Below, piece after piece: positions 8,271 to 16,133 of a DNA stretch of 64,000 nucleotides (position 1 is the stretch's first letter; every line of letters begins with the position of its first letter). Made by a program: the position numbers and the translations under genes. The notes beneath the pieces are model-generated. The model was not told where the DNA came from. It saw only the letters and a list, made by a program, of their open reading frames with translations, and searched no databases. Source of the DNA: Paraburkholderia caffeinitolerans (GTDB lineage Bacteria > Pseudomonadota > Gammaproteobacteria > Burkholderiales > Burkholderiaceae); assembly GCF_902859945.1 (NCBI RefSeq), contig NZ_CADIKL010000007.1, positions 124,001 to 188,000 on the forward strand, read 5' to 3'.

Positions 8271-9128
8271 ATGAGCGGCCAAAACGATAGCCCGTACTAC
8301 TTCGTACCGCACCCGTCGCGGCATCCGATCAGCGCGTCCATTGGTATTCTGATCATGCTTGGCTCGCTGGCCTCGTGGATCAACGGCGAGTCGTGGGGGC
8401 CGATCGGCGTGGCCGCCGGTCTGCTGTGGATGCTCTTCACGTTGTGGCACTGGTTCGGCGACGCCATTGCCGAGTCGGAAGGCGGCATGTATGGCAAGCG
8501 CGTCGACAAGTCGTATCGCTGGAGCATGAGCTGGTTCATCTTCTCCGAAGTGATGTTCTTCGGCGCGTTCTTCGGTGCACTGTTCTACGCGCGCCAGATC
8601 GCCCTCCATCAGCTCGGCAGCCTCGACTACAAGCTGATTTGGCCGGACTTCGCAGCGGTGTGGCCGAACAACGGCCCGGCGGCGCTCGTCTCGCACTTCC
8701 GCGCAATGACGCCGTGGCCCGTGCCGACCATCAACACGGCGCTGCTGCTTTCCTCGGGCGCGACGCTCACGGTTTCGCACCACGCGCTGCGCGACGATCA
8801 CCGCAACAAGGCCATCGCATGGCTCGCAGCGACGGTCCTGCTGGGCCTGTGCTTCCTGTGCCTGCAGATCTTCGAGTACGTTCACGCGTATAACGAACTG
8901 AATCTCACGCTCGCTTCGGGCATCTACGGTTCGACGTTCTTCCTGCTTACCGGTTTCCACGGCTTTCACGTGTTCCTCGGCGGCACGATGCTCACCGTGG
9001 TGATGGTCCGCCTGATTCGCGGCCACTTCACGGCTGAACACCACTTCGCATTCGAAGGCGCTGCGTGGTACTGGCACTTCGTGGACGTGGTCTGGCTCGG
9101 CCTCTACGTCGTCGTGTACTGGCTGTAA
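8271..9128 (+). CDS. coxC: Cytochrome c oxidase subunit III
   Basis: A 285-residue subunit III with seven predicted helices and the family signatures YYFVPHPSRHPI at the start, WFIFSEVMFFGAFFGALFYA and TGFHGFHVFLGG near the end. It binds phospholipid and protects subunit I from turnover inactivation. The ATG at 8271 has GGAGA seven bases upstream. An in-frame ATG at 8166 would add 35 unrelated residues and is rejected. Transcription ends at the hairpin just downstream. Confidence 0.96.
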   Translation: MSGQNDSPYYFVPHPSRHPISASIGILIMLGSLASWINGESWGPIGVAAGLLWMLFTLWHWFGDAIAESEGGMYGKRVDKSYRWSMSWFIFSEVMFFGAFFGALFYARQIALHQLGSLDYKLIWPDFAAVWPNNGPAALVSHFRAMTPWPVPTINTALLLSSGATLTVSHHALRDDHRNKAIAWLAATVLLGLCFLCLQIFEYVHAYNELNLTLASGIYGSTFFLLTGFHGFHVFLGGTMLTVVMVRLIRGHFTAEHHFAFEGAAWYWHFVDVVWLGLYVVVYWL

Positions 9129-9152
9129 CGCGCACGCCGCGGGCGTAAAAAA

Positions 9153-9195
9153 CAAGGCGCCGCTCCGACAATGTCGGCGCGGCGCCTTGGCTTTT
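9153..9195. terminator. Bidirectional intrinsic terminator between coxC and the DUF2909 gene
   Basis: CAAGGCGCCGC (9153-9163) pairs with GCGGCGCCTTG (9179-9189), an 11-bp perfect stem. It has an A-run upstream (9147-9152) and a short T-run downstream, so it can serve both convergent genes. Confidence 0.8.
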
Positions 9196-9259
9196 GCAGG
9201 ACCGGATGATGCGGGACGCTGCCCGGAGGCCGGGCACGGTGCGGGCTTAGCGTTGAGCT

Positions 9260-9469
9260 TTAGCGGCCGTACGGAATCCCGGTGGACTGGATCCAGCCCA
9301 TCCAGTGCGCGAAGAGAATGAAGAGGAAGAGCGAGATGGACAGACCGACGCGCGTAGCGAGCGACCACACCATTCGCTTGCTGCGGCCGCGGTCGTGCAT
9401 CATGAAATAAAGCGCTGAGATCATGCTCGCGATGATCAGCACGAATGCAATGGGGACAAGTATGTGCAT
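9260..9469 (-). CDS. Twin transmembrane protein (DUF2909-like)
   Basis: A 69-residue protein of two hydrophobic helices (MHILVPIAFVLIIASMISAL and the LSISLFLFILFAHWMGWI segment) joined by a basic loop (DRGRSKRM). This fits the DUF2909 twin-transmembrane family found in beta-proteobacterial oxidase loci. It is the only leftward gene in the cox block, convergent to coxC and divergent from SURF1. ATG 9469 gives the usual family length; ATG 9490 (MPTSVNF) is possible. The function is unknown. Confidence 0.78.
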   Translation of the reverse strand: MHILVPIAFVLIIASMISALYFMMHDRGRSKRMVWSLATRVGLSISLFLFILFAHWMGWIQSTGIPYGR

Positions 9470-9574
9470 GAAGTTCACTGAAGTTGGCATGCCTGAAAAC
9501 GCCTGTCTCATTATCGCACCGCGCTCCCGGGGGCAGGGTTCGCCCATTCGAATGCAGTGCATTGGACGTGCCCG

Positions 9575-10333
9575 ATGAAGATCCGCCTCGTTCCTGCGCT
9601 GCTCATCCTGATCGTGATGGCCGTGACCATCCGGCTCGGTTTCTGGCAGCGCGATCGCGCCCATCAGAAGGAAGCGCTGCAAGCGCAGATCACGCGCTAC
9701 GAGAACGCGAACCCGCAGACCGTGAGCGCAGCGCCGATCGCCCTGAAGGACATCGAGTTTCATCGGGTGCGCGCAAAGGGCACGTTCATGCCCGAGCGTG
9801 TGGTGTATCTCGACAATCGTCCGTATAACGACCAGCCAGGCTTTTACGTGGTGATGCCGCTTAAACTGGAGGGCGGTGGCTACGTGCTCGTGAATCGTGG
9901 CTGGCTGCCACGCAACATCCAGGATCGCGAGCAGATCGCGCCTTATCTGACCCCCACGGAGCCGGTCGAAGTGGTGGGCATTGCGCGTGCCGATGCCTCG
10001 CGTGCCTTCGAACTGGGGGCGGGGGGCTCTGCAGCACAAAAGAAGATACGGCAGAATCTCGGCGTCGCTTCCTATGCGGCGGAAACCGGGCTGCCGTTGC
10101 AGCCCTTCGTGATCCAGCAAACGGACGCTGTGCCGGCCTTGAAGGACGGCCTCGTGCGCGACTGGCCGGTGCCGGCCACGGACGTCGAACGCAACTACGG
10201 TTACATGCTCCAGTGGTGGGGCATGGCGGCCGCGGCGCTCGGATTCGGCCTTTACGCGGCTCGCCGGGCTGCGACAAAAGAGCGCAGTAAGGGGCAAGGT
10301 CAGGAGCCGGCTCACGGCACGAAGGACGCCTGA
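9575..10333 (+). CDS. SURF1 family oxidase assembly protein
   Basis: A 252-residue protein with the SURF1 layout: an N-terminal helix (LVPALLILIVMAVTIRLGFWQ) containing the FWQ motif, a periplasmic domain with YLDNRPYNDQPGFYVVMPL and LVNRGWLPRN, and a C-terminal helix (NYGYMLQWWGMAAAALGFGL). SURF1 (Shy1/CtaH) helps insert heme a into subunit I. ATG 9575 begins MKIRLVPALL; an upstream in-frame ATG at 9557 would add MHWTCP. Confidence 0.93.
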   Translation: MKIRLVPALLILIVMAVTIRLGFWQRDRAHQKEALQAQITRYENANPQTVSAAPIALKDIEFHRVRAKGTFMPERVVYLDNRPYNDQPGFYVVMPLKLEGGGYVLVNRGWLPRNIQDREQIAPYLTPTEPVEVVGIARADASRAFELGAGGSAAQKKIRQNLGVASYAAETGLPLQPFVIQQTDAVPALKDGLVRDWPVPATDVERNYGYMLQWWGMAAAALGFGLYAARRAATKERSKGQGQEPAHGTKDA

Positions 10334-10440
10334 CGACTCGCCGGGCGACGGTTCGCCGGGCGACGTTCGCCGGGCACAAAGATACGCTGCAGCATCGCAG
10401 CACATGAATAACTGGAAGCGACAGAAACGAGGTTCGAGCA

Positions 10441-11109
10441 GTGTCGACGCATTCTCCCGATTCATCCCAGGTTTCGCGCAACGCATCACAGCAGAAGGGC
10501 GCTGCGCCTAAAGGCGCTCCGCAGAAGCCCTCCTGGCAACGCGGCCGCTGGATGCTGCTGCTGATTGCGCTGATCTGCGGCGCACCCATTGCGATCTCGT
10601 ACTTCACCTACTACGTGATCAAGCCGAAGGGCGGCTCGACGAGCTACGGCACGCTGATCGAGCCGCAGCGCACGATTCCGTCCGCGCTGATGGTGACCGG
10701 CGACGATGGCCGCGAAGTGCCGCTCGATTCGCTTAAGGGCCATTGGCTGATGATCTCGGTGGATGGAAGCGCGTGTGGGGAGACCTGCGCGCAGAAGCTT
10801 TACTTCATGCGCCAGGTACGCGCGACGCAAGGCGCGGAGCGCGAGCGCGTCGTCACGGTCTGGCTGCGCACCGATGACGCCGCGGTGCCGGCCGTGGTGA
10901 AGACCGCCTATCCGGACACGCGCATGCTGCGCGCCGATTCGGCCGCGGTGGCCGCGTGGCTGCCCGCGACCGACAAGACGAACGACACCGATCACATCTA
11001 CCTGGTCGACCCGAACGGCAACCTGATGATGCGTTTCCCGGAGCAGCCGGATCCGTCGAAGATCAAGCAGGACGTGACCAAACTCCTCAAGTGGTCGCGT
11101 ATCGGTTAA
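10441..11109 (+). CDS. SCO-like membrane-anchored thioredoxin-fold protein of the oxidase cluster
   Basis: A 222-residue protein starting at GTG 10441. A proline/glutamine-rich cytoplasmic head is followed by one helix (WMLLLIALICGAPIAISYFT) and a periplasmic domain with DGSACGETCAQKLY (Cys112 and Cys116, a CxxxC copper-type motif), then DHIYLVDPNGNLMMRFPEQP. This resembles SCO1/SenC, but the histidine that should complete the copper site is not obvious. It sits between SURF1 and ctaA. An accessory thiol-reductase or copper chaperone role is inferred. Confidence 0.75.
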   Translation: MSTHSPDSSQVSRNASQQKGAAPKGAPQKPSWQRGRWMLLLIALICGAPIAISYFTYYVIKPKGGSTSYGTLIEPQRTIPSALMVTGDDGREVPLDSLKGHWLMISVDGSACGETCAQKLYFMRQVRATQGAERERVVTVWLRTDDAAVPAVVKTAYPDTRMLRADSAAVAAWLPATDKTNDTDHIYLVDPNGNLMMRFPEQPDPSKIKQDVTKLLKWSRIG

Positions 11110-11147
11110 GGTGCGCAGCGCGAGTCTGACAGAGAAGAGTACGAGAG

Positions 11148-12257
11148 ATGTTTATCCTTGAGCTGGGCCTGATTGGCCTGTGCATCGCGTTGCTGCCGCT
11201 GTCGTGGGTCTGGGTGAAGGCCGACGACGACAAGTTCCGCAAGCTTGTGTGGCTCACGACCTTCATGACGCTCGACCTCGTGATGTTCGGCGGCTTCACG
11301 CGCCTCACCGATTCGGGGCTCGGCTGTCCTGACTGGCCCGGTTGCTATGGCACCTCGTCGCCGTTCATCGCGCACGTGCAGATCGCGGCCGCGCACCTCG
11401 CCATGCCCAGCGGCCCCGTGAGCATGACCAAGGCGTGGATCGAGATGATTCACCGCTACTTCGCGATGGCCATCGGCGTCCTGATCATCGCCCAGACGGC
11501 GATCGCCTGGCGCGCGCGCATCAAGCGCCTGCCGCTGCACGTCTCGCCGTGGTGGCCCACGGCGCTGCTCGGCCTGATCGTCGTGCAAGGCGCGTTCGGC
11601 GCCTGGACGGTGACGATGAAGCTGCAGCCCATCATCGTCACCACGCATCTTTTGCTCGGTCTCCTGCTGCTCGGCTCGCTCGCGTGGCTCGCCGCGCGCA
11701 TGACGCCGCTGCCCGCGTACGAGCCCGACGCCGCGCGCTGGCGCGTGGCCGCGCTCGTGGCGCTCGTGCTGCTCGTCGTGCAAATCGCGCTGGGCGGCTG
11801 GGTGAGCACGAACTACGCGGTGCTTGCGTGCACGGACTTTCCGACCTGCAACGGCGCATGGATTCCGCCGATGGACTTCCACCATGGCTTCCATCTCTGG
11901 CGCGCGCTCGGCATGGACGGCAACGGCGACGTGATCACTCAGGACGCGCTCGTGGCGATCCACTGGACGCATCGCACGTTCGCGTTCATCGTAGTCGCTT
12001 ATCTGGTATGGTTCGCCCTCAAGTTGCGGCGTTACGCCTCGCTGCGACGCCCCGCTAACTGGATCGTGATCGTGATCGTGATCCAGTTTCTGACCGGGCT
12101 ATCCAACATCGTGCTGCAGTGGCCGCTGCCCGTGGCAGTGGCGCACAACGGTGGCGCGGCGATCCTGTTGCTTCTGGTCGTCGTGCTAAACTTTCGAATT
12201 GCTTGTAGCCGCCCCGGCCGCGCCGTTCTCCCTGCGCGCGACACCGCTGCGGTGTGA
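11148..12257 (+). CDS. ctaA: Heme A synthase CtaA (COX15)
   Basis: A 369-residue integral membrane protein with eight predicted helices. The repeated half-domains show paired histidines (EMIHRYFAMAIG; IHWTHRTFAFIV), and the tryptophan-rich GLGCPDWPGC and ACTDFPTCNG loops carry the conserved cysteines. It oxidises the C8 methyl of heme O to give heme A for subunit I. GAGAG precedes ATG 11148. It lies 38 bp after the SCO-like gene and 9 bp before ctaB, so these are one transcript. Confidence 0.95.
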   Translation: MFILELGLIGLCIALLPLSWVWVKADDDKFRKLVWLTTFMTLDLVMFGGFTRLTDSGLGCPDWPGCYGTSSPFIAHVQIAAAHLAMPSGPVSMTKAWIEMIHRYFAMAIGVLIIAQTAIAWRARIKRLPLHVSPWWPTALLGLIVVQGAFGAWTVTMKLQPIIVTTHLLLGLLLLGSLAWLAARMTPLPAYEPDAARWRVAALVALVLLVVQIALGGWVSTNYAVLACTDFPTCNGAWIPPMDFHHGFHLWRALGMDGNGDVITQDALVAIHWTHRTFAFIVVAYLVWFALKLRRYASLRRPANWIVIVIVIQFLTGLSNIVLQWPLPVAVAHNGGAAILLLLVVVLNFRIACSRPGRAVLPARDTAAV

Positions 12258-12266
12258 TCCCGCCCT

Positions 12267-13172
12267 ATGGAAAGTACAACCATCTCTCAGACGCCCGGCA
12301 GCCGGATTTCGCAGTATCTCGCGCTCACGAAGCCCCGCGTCACCCAATTGGCCGTGTTCTGTGCGGTCATCGGCATGTTCCTCGCCGTTCCGGGCATGGT
12401 GCCCTGGAAGCAACTGGTCGGCGGCACCGTCGGCATCTGGCTGACGGCCGGCGCGGCCTTCGCGATTAACTGTCTCGTCGAGCAGAAGGTAGATGCGCGC
12501 ATGCGGCGCACCTCCTGGCGTCCTTCGGCGCGCGGCGAGATCACCAGCGCGCAGATCCTGGCGTTTTCTGCGGTGATCGGTGGCCTCGGCATGTGGGTGC
12601 TGTACACGTTCGCCAATCCGCTCACCATGTGGCTCACGGTCGCGACCTTCATTGGCTACGCGATCATCTATACGCTGCTGCTCAAGCCCGCCACGCCCCA
12701 GAACATCGTGATCGGCGGCGCCTCGGGCGCGATGCCGCCGGCGCTCGGTTGGGCGGCCGTCACGGGCCACGTGCCCGCCGACGCCTGGATTCTCGTACTC
12801 ATCATCTTCGTGTGGACGCCGCCGCACTTCTGGGCGCTCGCGCTGTATCGCCGCAAGGACTACGAAAACGCCGGCCTGCCGATGCTGCCCAATACGCACG
12901 GCGAAAAGTACACGCGCCTGCACATCCTGCTCTACACCGTGATCCTGTTCGCGGTCACGTTGATGCCCTATATCTCGGGCATGAGCGGCGTGCTGTATCT
13001 GGCCACGGCGGTTTTGCTCGGCGCGGTGTTCCTCGCCTATGCGTGGAAAATCTACGTCGAGTATTCGGACGCGCTTGCACGCAAGACTTTCCGCTATTCG
13101 ATCGTCTACCTCTCGGTGCTGTTCGCCGCGCTGCTGGTTGACCACTACGTCCGCGCGCTCATCGGGATGTAA
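12267..13172 (+). CDS. ctaB: Protoheme IX farnesyltransferase CtaB
   Basis: A 301-residue UbiA-family prenyltransferase. It has about nine membrane helices and two aspartate-rich loops: the [15 protein letters not shown] motif near residue 70 and the [13 protein letters not shown] motif near residue 196. It converts heme B to heme O, the step before CtaA. The start ATG 12267 lies 9 bp after ctaA, and the stop is 4 bp before the SCO gene, so the two heme A genes and SCO look tightly co-transcribed. Confidence 0.95.
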   Translation: MESTTISQTPGSRISQYLALTKPRVTQLAVFCAVIGMFLAVPGMVPWKQLVGGTVGIWLTAGAAFAINCLVEQKVDARMRRTSWRPSARGEITSAQILAFSAVIGGLGMWVLYTFANPLTMWLTVATFIGYAIIYTLLLKPATPQNIVIGGASGAMPPALGWAAVTGHVPADAWILVLIIFVWTPPHFWALALYRRKDYENAGLPMLPNTHGEKYTRLHILLYTVILFAVTLMPYISGMSGVLYLATAVLLGAVFLAYAWKIYVEYSDALARKTFRYSIVYLSVLFAALLVDHYVRALIGM

Positions 13173-13176
13173 CGGC

Positions 13177-13824
13177 ATGACCCATTCAATGTTCGCGCGC
13201 GCGGCGCGTGCCGCGCGTGTCACGCTCATTGCGCTTGCGGCGGCGGGCGCGCTCGGCAGCACGTTGCTGCTCGAAGGCTGCGGCCAGCAGCCGCCGACGT
13301 TCTCGAACCTCGATATCACCGGCAACACGCAGTTCGGCAAGGACTTCTCGCTGCCGGATTCGAGCGGCAAGATGCGCTCGCTCGCCGACTTCAAGGACAA
13401 GGTGGTCGTGCTGTTCTTCGGCTACACGCATTGCCCGGACGTCTGCCCGACCACCATGGCCGAGCTTTCGCAGGCGCTCCAGCAACTCGGGCCCGATGCC
13501 GCGAAGCGCGTGCAGGTGCTTTTCGTGAGCGTCGATCCCGAGCGTGACAGCGCCGCGATCCTGGGCCAGTACGTGAGCGCGTTCAATCCCACCTTCATCG
13601 CGCTGCGCCCGGCCAATGAAGAGCAGCTCAAGCAGATCACCAAGGACTTCCGCGTCTACTACGCGAAGGTGCCCGGCACGACGCCTGACAGCTACACGAT
13701 GGATCACACAGCCGCGAGCTACGTGTTCGACACCACCGGCAAGCTGCGGCTCTTCGCGCGCGACGGGCAGGGCGTCACGCCCTGGCTGCACGATCTGAAG
13801 ATCCTGCTCGACGCCAACGACTGA
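13177..13824 (+). CDS. SCO1/SenC copper chaperone
   Basis: A 215-residue SCO protein with an N-terminal lipoprotein-like signal (ALGSTLLLEGCGQQ, Cys after Gly). The copper site is complete: YTHCPDVCPTT (Cys86, Cys90) and DHTAASYVF (His177), on a thioredoxin fold. It metallates or reduces the CuA site of CoxB. ATG 13177 begins MTHSMFARAA, 4 bp after ctaB. It is the last gene of the oxidase block; a 7-bp hairpin at 13866-13883 without a T-run follows. Confidence 0.93.
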   Translation: MTHSMFARAARAARVTLIALAAAGALGSTLLLEGCGQQPPTFSNLDITGNTQFGKDFSLPDSSGKMRSLADFKDKVVVLFFGYTHCPDVCPTTMAELSQALQQLGPDAAKRVQVLFVSVDPERDSAAILGQYVSAFNPTFIALRPANEEQLKQITKDFRVYYAKVPGTTPDSYTMDHTAASYVFDTTGKLRLFARDGQGVTPWLHDLKILLDAND

Positions 13825-14025
13825 GGCCGTCAGGCCACGGAAACACCCCGGTTCGCCCAGTGCTCCGGCGCTAGCCAGCGCCGTGGAATATCCGTATGCG
13901 ATTTCTTTATTTCGCGCGGCCGGGGCCATATGAGACCATTCACGTCCACCCGGCGGGCGGCACACGATGCCCCCGCAGCCGGGACATGACAGGAACAACA
14001 CGCAACCAGCGGGAACATCATCGCC

Positions 14026-14841
14026 ATGCAGCGCAGAAATCTGATTAAAGCTCTCCTCGCCGGCTTCGCCGCCGCCACCACACTCACGGCCAGCTTCGGC
14101 GCTCACGCCGACGACAAGGCCATCAAGGTCGGCACCGTCTCGGGTCCGGACGCGCAAGTCTGGGCCGTGGTCCAGAAGGTCGCCAAGCGCGAAGGCCTGA
14201 ACGTGAAGGTCATCGAATTCAACGACTACGTGCAGCCGAACGCGGCGCTCGACTCTGGCGACCTCGACGCCAACAGCTTCCAGACCGGGCCCTACCTCGA
14301 TAGCCAGGTCAAGCAGCGCGGCTACAAGCTCGTGAACGCGGGCCTCACGTACATCTCGCCGATCGGCGTGTACTCGAAGAAGCTCAAGTCGCTGAACGAT
14401 CTGCCGCAAGGCGCGAAGGTCGCGGTGCCGAACGATCCGTCGAACGAGAACCGCGCGCTGCTGCTCCTGCAGAACAAGGGTGTGATCAAGCTGCGCGCTG
14501 GCGCGGGCACGAACGGCAATAACGCGACGCCGCTCGACGTCGCTGAAAACCCGAAGAAGGTGAAGCTCGTCGAACTGGACGCCGCACAGTTGCCGCGCGC
14601 GCTCGGCGACGTGGACGCCGCCGTGATCAACACGAACTACGCGCTGGCCGCCGGCCTGCAGCCGACCAAGGACGCCATCGCGCTGGAAGACACGCACAGC
14701 CCGTACGCGAACCTGATCGCCGTGCGCGCCCAGGACAAGGACAAGCCGTGGGTGAAGAAGCTGGTCGCGGCTTATCAGTCGGAAGACGTGCGCCAGTTCA
14801 TCAAGAGCGAGTTCAAGGGTTCGATGATTCCGTCGTTCTAA
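14026..14841 (+). CDS. metQ: MetQ/NlpA family substrate-binding protein
   Basis: A 271-residue periplasmic binding protein with a signal peptide (MQRRNLIKALLAGFAAATTL, cleaved after AHA) and the NlpA core: IKVGTVSGPDAQVW, NDYVQPNAALDSGDLDANSFQ, and VPNDPSNENRALLLLQ. The family binds D/L-methionine for MetNI. There is no lipobox cysteine, so it looks soluble. No metN or metI is next to it, so it must pair with an ABC transporter elsewhere or serve another ligand. The 200-bp gap before it shows no riboswitch that I recognise. Confidence 0.88.
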   Translation: MQRRNLIKALLAGFAAATTLTASFGAHADDKAIKVGTVSGPDAQVWAVVQKVAKREGLNVKVIEFNDYVQPNAALDSGDLDANSFQTGPYLDSQVKQRGYKLVNAGLTYISPIGVYSKKLKSLNDLPQGAKVAVPNDPSNENRALLLLQNKGVIKLRAGAGTNGNNATPLDVAENPKKVKLVELDAAQLPRALGDVDAAVINTNYALAAGLQPTKDAIALEDTHSPYANLIAVRAQDKDKPWVKKLVAAYQSEDVRQFIKSEFKGSMIPSF

Positions 14842-14896
14842 GCGACGCGGGACCCTCGCGCGGCGTTAAAGCCGCCACGCTGGTGATCCAGCAAAC

Positions 14897-14929
14897 GAAA
14901 AAGCCGCTTCCTGGAAGCGGCTTTTTTTG
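14897..14929 (+). terminator. Intrinsic terminator of metQ
   Basis: AAGCCGCTTC (14901-14910) pairs with GAAGCGGCTT (14914-14923) around a CTG loop, followed by seven Ts. It is a textbook hairpin about 60 bp after the metQ stop. Confidence 0.92.
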
Positions 14930-15146
14930 CGCCTGCATTTCTGGGCCGCGCGCTTATTCCAACAGCCTTGGCTCGAACTAACGCTCTGGCAGCGAACGGG
15001 CCCAGCGGCCTCCTAAAGAGAGCCCACAGGTATCACTCCAGGGAAAATCCCGATCACTGCGTCAACGCGCGCCACACCCTTGAATTTAATATAACTGTTT
15101 GATTTTTATGTGGTTTTAGTCGATTCACGTGCGGCGACTGTGCCTG

Positions 15147-15174
15147 TTGACTGGTATTATTGTGGTTATATAAT
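15147..15174 (+). promoter_or_regulatory. Sigma-70 promoter of the nag regulator gene with TGGT repeats in the spacer
   Basis: TTGACT (15147-15152) and TATAAT (15169-15174) are separated by 16 bp, in an AT-rich patch of otherwise GC-rich DNA. Within it TGGTATTAT (15152-15160) and TGGTTATAT (15163-15171) form an 11-bp-spaced direct repeat. HutC-type GntR proteins bind TGGT/ACCA half-sites, so this may be an autoregulatory operator. The remaining gap from 14930 to 15277 shows nothing else I can name. Confidence 0.65.
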
Positions 15175-15277
15175 GGGCTCGAATTTGCAACGGGCCGACG
15201 CCACATGGCAATGTCGAAAGTGCCAGATGACCTGCCCCGGTGCCCCCACGATCTGTCCACCCGCTGGCCGGAGTTCC

Positions 15278-16012
15278 ATGGAAACCCGTTGGTCTGCCCT
15301 GATGCCCGATGCGCGCAACGTCACGCCGCTCTATCTGCAGCTGGCGCGCAATCTTGCGACGGCCATTCATTGCGGCGTGTGGTCGGCGGGCGAGGCGCTG
15401 CCGTCGGAGCGCACGCTTTCGGATGCCATCGGCGTTTCGCGCATCACGGCGCGCAAGGCCATCGAGCTGCTGGTCGAGCAGGGGCTGATCCGGCGCGCAC
15501 GCGGCGCAGGCAGTTTCATCACGCCGCGCGTGGAAGATCCGCTTTCGCGCCTGACCGGCTTCACGAAAAAGATGGAGCAGCGCGGCTTCACGCCCGATTC
15601 GGTATGGCTGGAGCGCGAGGTGCGCGCCGCCCACCGCGAGGAGATTGTGCAGTTGGGGCTGTCGCCCGGCGCCTCGGTCGCGAGCCTGCGCCGCCTGCGT
15701 CGCGCGGACGGCATCGTGATGGCCGTTGAGCATTCGGCGCTGCCGGTGTCCATCGTGCCGGACCCGGGCGCGATCGACGGCTCGCTATACGCGTATCTCG
15801 AAGGGCGCGGCGTGCCGGTCGTGCGCGCGCTCCAGCACTTTCGCGCGGTCAACGCGACGGGCGAAATCGCCAGGCTGATGGATGTGGAGCCGCGTGCAGC
15901 ACTGCTCGTGATCACGCGTGTAGGTTTTTCGCGCGACCAGCATGCCATCGAGCTCACCGACACTTATTGCCGCGATGGCTTTTACGACTTCGTCGCGGAG
16001 CTCAGGCAATGA
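15278..16012 (+). CDS. GntR/HutC-family transcriptional regulator of GlcNAc use
   Basis: A 244-residue regulator with an N-terminal winged helix (LPSERTLSDAIGVSRITARK, then the ELLVEQGLIRRARGAGSFI wing) and a C-terminal UTRA domain, the HutC subgroup that senses phosphosugars. Its place directly before nagA on the same strand suggests a NagR/NagQ/DasR-like role, binding GlcNAc-6-P or GlcN-6-P. ATG 15278 has GGAG four bases upstream. A longer in-frame ORF from 15110 overlaps the promoter and is rejected. Confidence 0.88.
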   Translation: METRWSALMPDARNVTPLYLQLARNLATAIHCGVWSAGEALPSERTLSDAIGVSRITARKAIELLVEQGLIRRARGAGSFITPRVEDPLSRLTGFTKKMEQRGFTPDSVWLEREVRAAHREEIVQLGLSPGASVASLRRLRRADGIVMAVEHSALPVSIVPDPGAIDGSLYAYLEGRGVPVVRALQHFRAVNATGEIARLMDVEPRAALLVITRVGFSRDQHAIELTDTYCRDGFYDFVAELRQ

Positions 16013-16133
16013 ACGCAGTAATCCAGAAGGCAATTCGCGGGAACGCGACGCCGCGCCACGAATCTCTCATGCACGTCATCGTCACGACTCACCGCGCACC
16101 CAAATTTGTCGTGCGCAAAATCGGAAAAATCTC

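Noticed and set aside
13825..14025. SAM- or SAH-type riboswitch before metQ
   Set aside because: The gap has only a 7-bp hairpin without T-run and no pseudoknot or conserved core that I can recognise.
15110..15277. Longer N-terminus of the GntR regulator
   Set aside because: It would place coding sequence across a near-consensus promoter, and the added residues have no family match; ATG 15278 has its own GGAG.
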